NCBI GenBank assembly: GCA_028023455.1
Contig: JAQFVV010012418.1
Location: 11,138,563 to 11,202,562 of the forward strand
Source: Epiperipatus broadwayi
Lineage: Eukaryota > Onychophora > Udeonychophora > Euonychophora > Peripatidae
Direction of reading: 5' to 3'
DNA: 64,000 bases
Notes under the pieces: generated by a model
Seen by the model: only the letters and a program-made list of their open reading frames with translations
Databases searched by the model: none
Told to the model about the DNA's origin: nothing
In this document: in pieces, positions 59,101 through 64,000 of the stretch
Position numbering within the stretch: the first letter of the stretch is position 1
Layout: the number at the start of each line of letters is the position of its first letter
Position numbers and translations under genes: made by a program

Positions 59101-60690
59101 ATTGTTATTTTAAAAGTGAAAGTATAAATGTCATAAAGAGATGAAGAATCATATGATATAGTTTTAAAAAGTAATTCGGAAAAGAATATAAGATTTTTTT
59201 TAAGGGAAATCTAAAACAAAGTTTTAAGTGATAATAAAAATTTAATATTTTATATGATATTTAAAAATAGAGATTGCATGTTGGTTGAAAAATGATTCAA
59301 TAATGTGTAACAGATATATGTATTTGTGCATGTTGTGTTAATGATTATAATTACCATACGAAGCAAAGGCTTGGATAAGTATTGGATTAATAATTATTGT
59401 ATAGTCAATAATAAAACGGAACATCAAAATGTCAAGAAGGGTTTGAATCTTTGGGATTCCATACGAATAATAATATAAAATAGAATTTTATGATTTTGTA
59501 TAATTTTTACTACGAAGGTAAAAAAAATTTTGTAAAAAAAAAAAAATAATTTTAAAATTAATAGAGATATAAAGTAGTAATGATAATTATTGATAGATAC
59601 ATTTTTGTAACAAGCTCAACTAAAATCAAATATCTAATAATAATAATACTGTATAAGAGTTAAAAATAAAATAAGTAGAAATTTAATGTTAAGAGATAAA
59701 CTAGTAAAGTAATTTTTGTAACAGGAAAGTAGGGATATCCGATGTACATAATGTAAATATTGTTATTTGTATAATTATTAATAAACTATGTTGTAAATTT
59801 ATTTGTAAGCTTCGTGTCTTAGTTATATTATTTCTCCACATAGAATGCATGATATCGCAATACACATTTATAATTGCAACAGACATATAATTTTGCACAA
59901 AGTAGATAAACATAAAAGTGTTATAATAATTTTTGAAAATTTATTTGTATGATAAAATTAAAGGATTATAATTATATCGTTTATTGGTCATAAGTTGGTT
60001 GCCACAATATTAAAATAAATTATATGCTAATATTACAACACGTATTTTGATTGTCAGATTATTAAATACTACCACGAACGTAATATTTATTTATTGATTT
60101 CATTTAAGAATAAATAGAATTACATTATACTATTATTATCATTATTTTTATTTATTATTGTTAGTTGTTACGTAGTGAATTTATGACATAAAATTCCCTT
60201 CTCATAGTTTACTACCGTAATTTAAATCAGTTTAAATGCAATTTATGAACCTGAGATTTATTTGATTTAATTTTATTTCATTTATTTTCTTAAATTATTT
60301 AATTGAGCTAGATTATTATTATAAAGAATAATAAGATATGATTATTATCTTAATCGTAATGCAAAGAGCTTGGAAAGTCATAAGAATACCATAAGTTGAT
60401 TATTTAGTGTAGTGTTCTTATGCCATTGGGATAGTATCATGTGGATATATCTCAATGTAGTCTGTCTCGCTCCCCGTGTCGTCGCTCCATGTCTCATGAA
60501 AATAATAAAATTTTTAATAATATAACTGTATTTATATTTTAAAGTTTAGAGCTAGTAGTAATCATTTTTAATAAATAGAATTTCATTCATTTTGTTAGGA
60601 CTGAGCTAGAGAGAGAACCCGGAATTTAAGTATAGATTATTTTTGGAGAGAGGCGACGGGGGAGGAGGGTACAATATAAATATAATTTGG
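56106..60690. repeat. Large inverted repeat, right arm (4.55 kb)
   Basis: Reverse complement of 47498-52611. The inner end is a (TA)n (56106-56160) then GGGCAC on the reverse strand, matching the left arm's inner end. On the + strand 57232-57408 is open (starts MEVQEKIFKVIAERKIIGNH). The mirror position in the left arm (51373-51143, minus) is also open with a related start, but I recognise no family. The outer limit near 60690 is fuzzy. Confidence 0.85.
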
Positions 60691-62520
60691 CTTCAGGGTA
60701 ATCTTCCCATTTCAAAATCAGATTTGCAGTTTTTTCATCAATTTTCTCATAATCTTTCATCTCTCAAAATTACTAGGATTTTAAAACAAACAAAAAAACT
60801 ATTATTATTTTCTTATGTTTAACAACTTGTCCTGCTTTCTACCTGCTACTTTTACTGAAGTAGAGCTGTCAATAATTGATGAGATTTTCTTTTTACAATT
60901 GATTTCATGGTAGTGAGATTGACTTTTTGCATATCATAGCATTAATATAAGATTATTTTTCTTTCAGAGTAATTTGTTTAGGGCTTAAATACATTTTTTT
61001 CATGCTGAGTCTTCAAATAAATTTTTGATCACTGCAATGTGTTTAGTAATTTGGAAATCCATTCAATTGTTTTGTGGCAGCACCAATATATATAATTCAA
61101 ACAAATTTATTTAACACAGTATTCAAAATTAAATAATATATTCTTTAATGGTTGATAAAGATTGTCAATGAAACAATCAAAAGTACTTCCAGTAAAGAAT
61201 ATATTCTTTAATTTTAATACTGTGTTAAATAAATTTGTTTGAATTATTATTATATGATTTAAAAATACAGACATTTAATGGTTATATATATATATCCATT
61301 TAATTAGGGAAGCTAACCTCAATATTCTTAGTATTTAGATTTTGTACAATGAGTATGCTGTTAGTAGTCTAAGTTTGGGTACTTGTTTTTGGGAAATGTG
61401 GTGTATGTGGATCTTCAAGTCTGCATTGATGTTTCATGAATCATTCCAATAACAATTCAGGATAAATTCTTTAAATTTTTGAAAATTGTTTGGTCTACTG
61501 AATAAGTTTAACCATGTCTGAAATGTCCCCTATGAGTGACTACATGCAACGATTAATTGCTTCAGTTATTATATTTAAAGTAAATCACTTTTTAAAGTTT
61601 TCTAGTTAATTCACTTGGTGGTGTAATTTACAAAAGACTTCATTTTTATGAACTAGTTATCAATGCTATCTCTGAATATGTTAGGGTTTGAACTTATTTT
61701 CCATTTTTCCTGTATATTATTTATTTTCATTTTAGAAAAAGTTGCAAATGGGATTCTCATATGTTAATTTTCTCTTTATGATTATTATTTTTTCAGTGTT
61801 CTTCCATAATTTTGTATATGAATTTTTACCCTCTTATTTTCATCTTGGCTTTTTTTTTTTGCTATCTTACATCCATTTGGAAGTTTTGCATTAGTTCTTT
61901 TTACTTTTTTTCTTATTTAATTTTTCCATCATCTCAAGCTACTGGATGATTTTATTACTTTTTTTGCACACTGATTCCATCCTTGACATTTTGATTGTTT
62001 TATGAATGTAATCATTTTTTTTATTTGTTATCTTTTGTCTGTTAAGTTATTTACTAGATTAGACACATCTTTTATGTTATTGTGTCTCAGTAAATATTTT
62101 TAATTCTTTGGATATATTATTAATTTGGCTTTTCATTTGGTTCTTGGTTTTCAGTTATGTTTATTGATTGGTTTTAGCTATTTTTATTTGTATGATCATG
62201 TTTTCCTATTTATTTTTCGTTGTTTTCTTTATACATTTGTTTATATATTTTTTCAAACTTTTTGATTATCACCATTGGCATTTATTCGTTCTTCTTTACT
62301 TCTGGAGATTCCTTGATCTCTAGAACATTATCATCTTTACTATTATTGATTCTGAATTTTTAAAATCTTTTTTGTCAGTTGTTCCACCTTATTTTCTATT
62401 TTATAAGCTTTCAGTTTGTTTTGCATTTAGTTGTTTACATTGTAATTTATTTATATTTTTGCTTATTTTCTATCATTTAATGGTATATCTTTCATCTTCT
62501 CTATTATAGAGTTGTTTTGT
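60691..62520. other. AT-rich DNA with one small foldback
   Basis: Arms 61094-61150 and 61193-61245 (AATTCAAACAAATTTATTT and reverse complement) form a hairpin. Otherwise nothing recognised. Confidence 0.5.
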
Positions 62521-62522
62521 AT

Positions 62523-63057
62523 AATATTGATAATTAAACAATATTTATCTAAATCGCATGTTGTTAAAATTGATAATAAATTGAAAGTATGCTAGCCTTT
62601 CACATGCGCAATTATAACTAAGACAGCCAATCAGATTTTAAACAGCTATCTAATAAACAATCAAGCTAAGACACGAGACAGAAATTTTGATAGAAAAGGT
62701 TGATACCAACCTTTTCTAAACTTAACTTTTATATATATAAGCCAGTCTTAAGCATCTTAGCATGAAAGCTTTAAATATATAAACATATACAATTATCATT
62801 CATTGTGTTATTAATATAATATATTATGGCACAAAATCTCAGATTTACTATACCGCGATTTTCATAGCAGCAACATATGTAAACAATATTTATCTAAATC
62901 GCATGTTGTTAAAATTGATAATAAATTGAAAGTATGCTAGCCTTTCTTAGCTTGATTGTTTATTAGATAGCTGTTTAAAATCTGATTGGCTGTCTCAGTT
63001 ATAATTGCGCATGTGAAAGGCTAGCATACTTTCAATTTATTATCAATATTGATAATT
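62523..63057. mobile_element. Composite direct/inverted repeat element
   Basis: A 67-bp block (AAACAATATTTATCTAAATC...) occurs directly at 62537 and 62882. The segment at about 62565-62668 also recurs inverted at about 62948-63045. A perfect 11-bp hairpin (AGAAAAGGTTG/CAACCTTTTCT) lies at 62693-62718. AATATTGATAATT flanks at 62523-62535 and 63045-63057. Probably a foldback transposon with a rearranged end. Confidence 0.6.
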
Positions 63058-64000
63058 GCTGTTTCTTTACTTATTATTAACTGTTATACTGTAATTTTAT
63101 TTGAATTAATATGCTTATTTGCTAGATATTGTCCATTTAATTTCAAGATCTATATATAATTAACGTTCATGTATAAATACTTATTTTAATAAAGTAATAG
63201 GAGCTTCATTTTAGCAAAATTACATTGCATTAAAATTTGTATCAAGAAGTTGATAGCATATGCTGAAAAATATTCCTAAAAATCCATCAAGATATCATGC
63301 TCAGAAATCAAGTATAACAACAAATGATACTGGCAAGATATGATTACAAAATTAGCTAATATAAATAAATGCTATGGTACTCACAAAAAGTGCAGTCGGA
63401 TGCTAACTTACAAATAGTAACTTTCAGAATTATATAATATTACAGAAATTAAATATTGCCTACTAATAATAACTACAAGAATGCTACAATATTTAGAGTT
63501 TTCATTACTAAACAGATACACACCTGGACATCAATGCAGCTTATCTCTGAATATAATTATCCTATCTTTTGTTACATCAGGCAACTGACTATAATTTAAC
63601 ACTCTATTTATTTTAGAAGTAACATATCTATAAATTATGGATCAATGTATTTCTGGTGGTTTTTAGATGATAATTTTGAGATAGCTATAAGCATCATCAT
63701 TGTAAATGGACACATATTAAAAATGTTATTTCATATTGGTTGATTGATTCCTTATTTCAGAATAAAAGATAAGGATTATTGCTAATATTGCAGCAACATT
63801 TACAGTTAGAAAATTTCTGATGAATATGGCCAATATCCTCAAACTTGGACAAACTTTACTCTCTGCAAATTGAATTTCTCTCACATTGGTTGTATTCTGA
63901 CATTGCAATCTATAGAATATCAAAATCTTCTTGACATACTTTTTACAAACTTTCTATAATTTCTGTCTATCTCTTTAACAAAAACATATTTTTTAGACCT
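63058..64000. other. AT-rich non-coding DNA
   Basis: Nothing recognisable on either strand. Confidence 0.4.

Noticed and set aside
47498-60690. Maverick/Polinton virus-like element
   Set aside because: Inverted arms would fit in outline, but no polymerase, integrase, protease or capsid sequence was seen, and arms of about 5 kb are far longer than usual for the group.

Overview
This window is AT-rich (very roughly 70% A+T), gene-poor metazoan DNA with many long (TA)n microsatellites. Only two pieces of a host gene are recognisable. Both are exons on the + strand, at 10202-10305 and 22599-22716. They have consensus splice sites, compatible phases, and encode TM1 and TM2 of a class B (secretin-family) GPCR closest in feel to CRF/DH44-type receptors. 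The rest is therefore intron of this receptor gene (upstream >10 kb, between exons 12.3 kb, downstream up to 41 kb) or flanking DNA. Long introns, (TA)n density and TTAGGG-type telomere-like repeats suit a large invertebrate genome. A mollusc such as a cephalopod is my guess, not a demonstrated fact.

Most recognisable sequence is retroelement. At least six Penelope-like element (PLE) copies or fragments (A 11.1-13.5 kb, B1 23.1-23.7, B2/C 25.0-25.7 plus 33.4-35.2, D 35.5-37.5, F 42.5-43.3, G 52.7-53.6) carry broken reverse transcriptase and/or GIY-YIG endonuclease. Three of them (A, F, G) share one architecture: the fragment is bracketed by inverted copies of its own 3' tail. PLE tails contain a hammerhead-like fold in which core bases C3 and G8 appear as U3 and A8.

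At 43.3-47.4 kb lies a tandem and inverted array of about 410-440 bp monomers, each with a type I hammerhead ribozyme motif. Related solitary monomers lie at about 0.6 kb and 38.4 kb, and a head-to-head pair of a third subfamily is inserted in the array between 13-bp direct repeats. This matches the established idea of metazoan retrozymes: non-autonomous, hammerhead-bearing repeats thought to be mobilised by PLE machinery. Ribozyme families and PLEs of several ages sit together here.

Large-scale structure: (i) a roughly 3.3 kb non-coding unit E (25.7-29.0 and 30.1-33.4 kb), duplicated in direct orientation around a 1.1 kb spacer, the whole interrupting a PLE with a 5-bp target duplication; (ii) a near-identical 873-bp duplication (23.05-23.93 and 25.04-25.91 kb) around a GC-richer, LTR-like 1.1 kb segment; (iii) an old inverted repeat with arms of about 5 kb and 4.5 kb (47.5-52.6 and 56.1-60.7 kb), bounded inside by (TA)n, with PLE G in its centre; (iv) several foldback elements (4.2, 19.3, 36.3, 61.2, 62.8 kb). 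All repeat boundaries, identities and translations were read by eye and are approximate.
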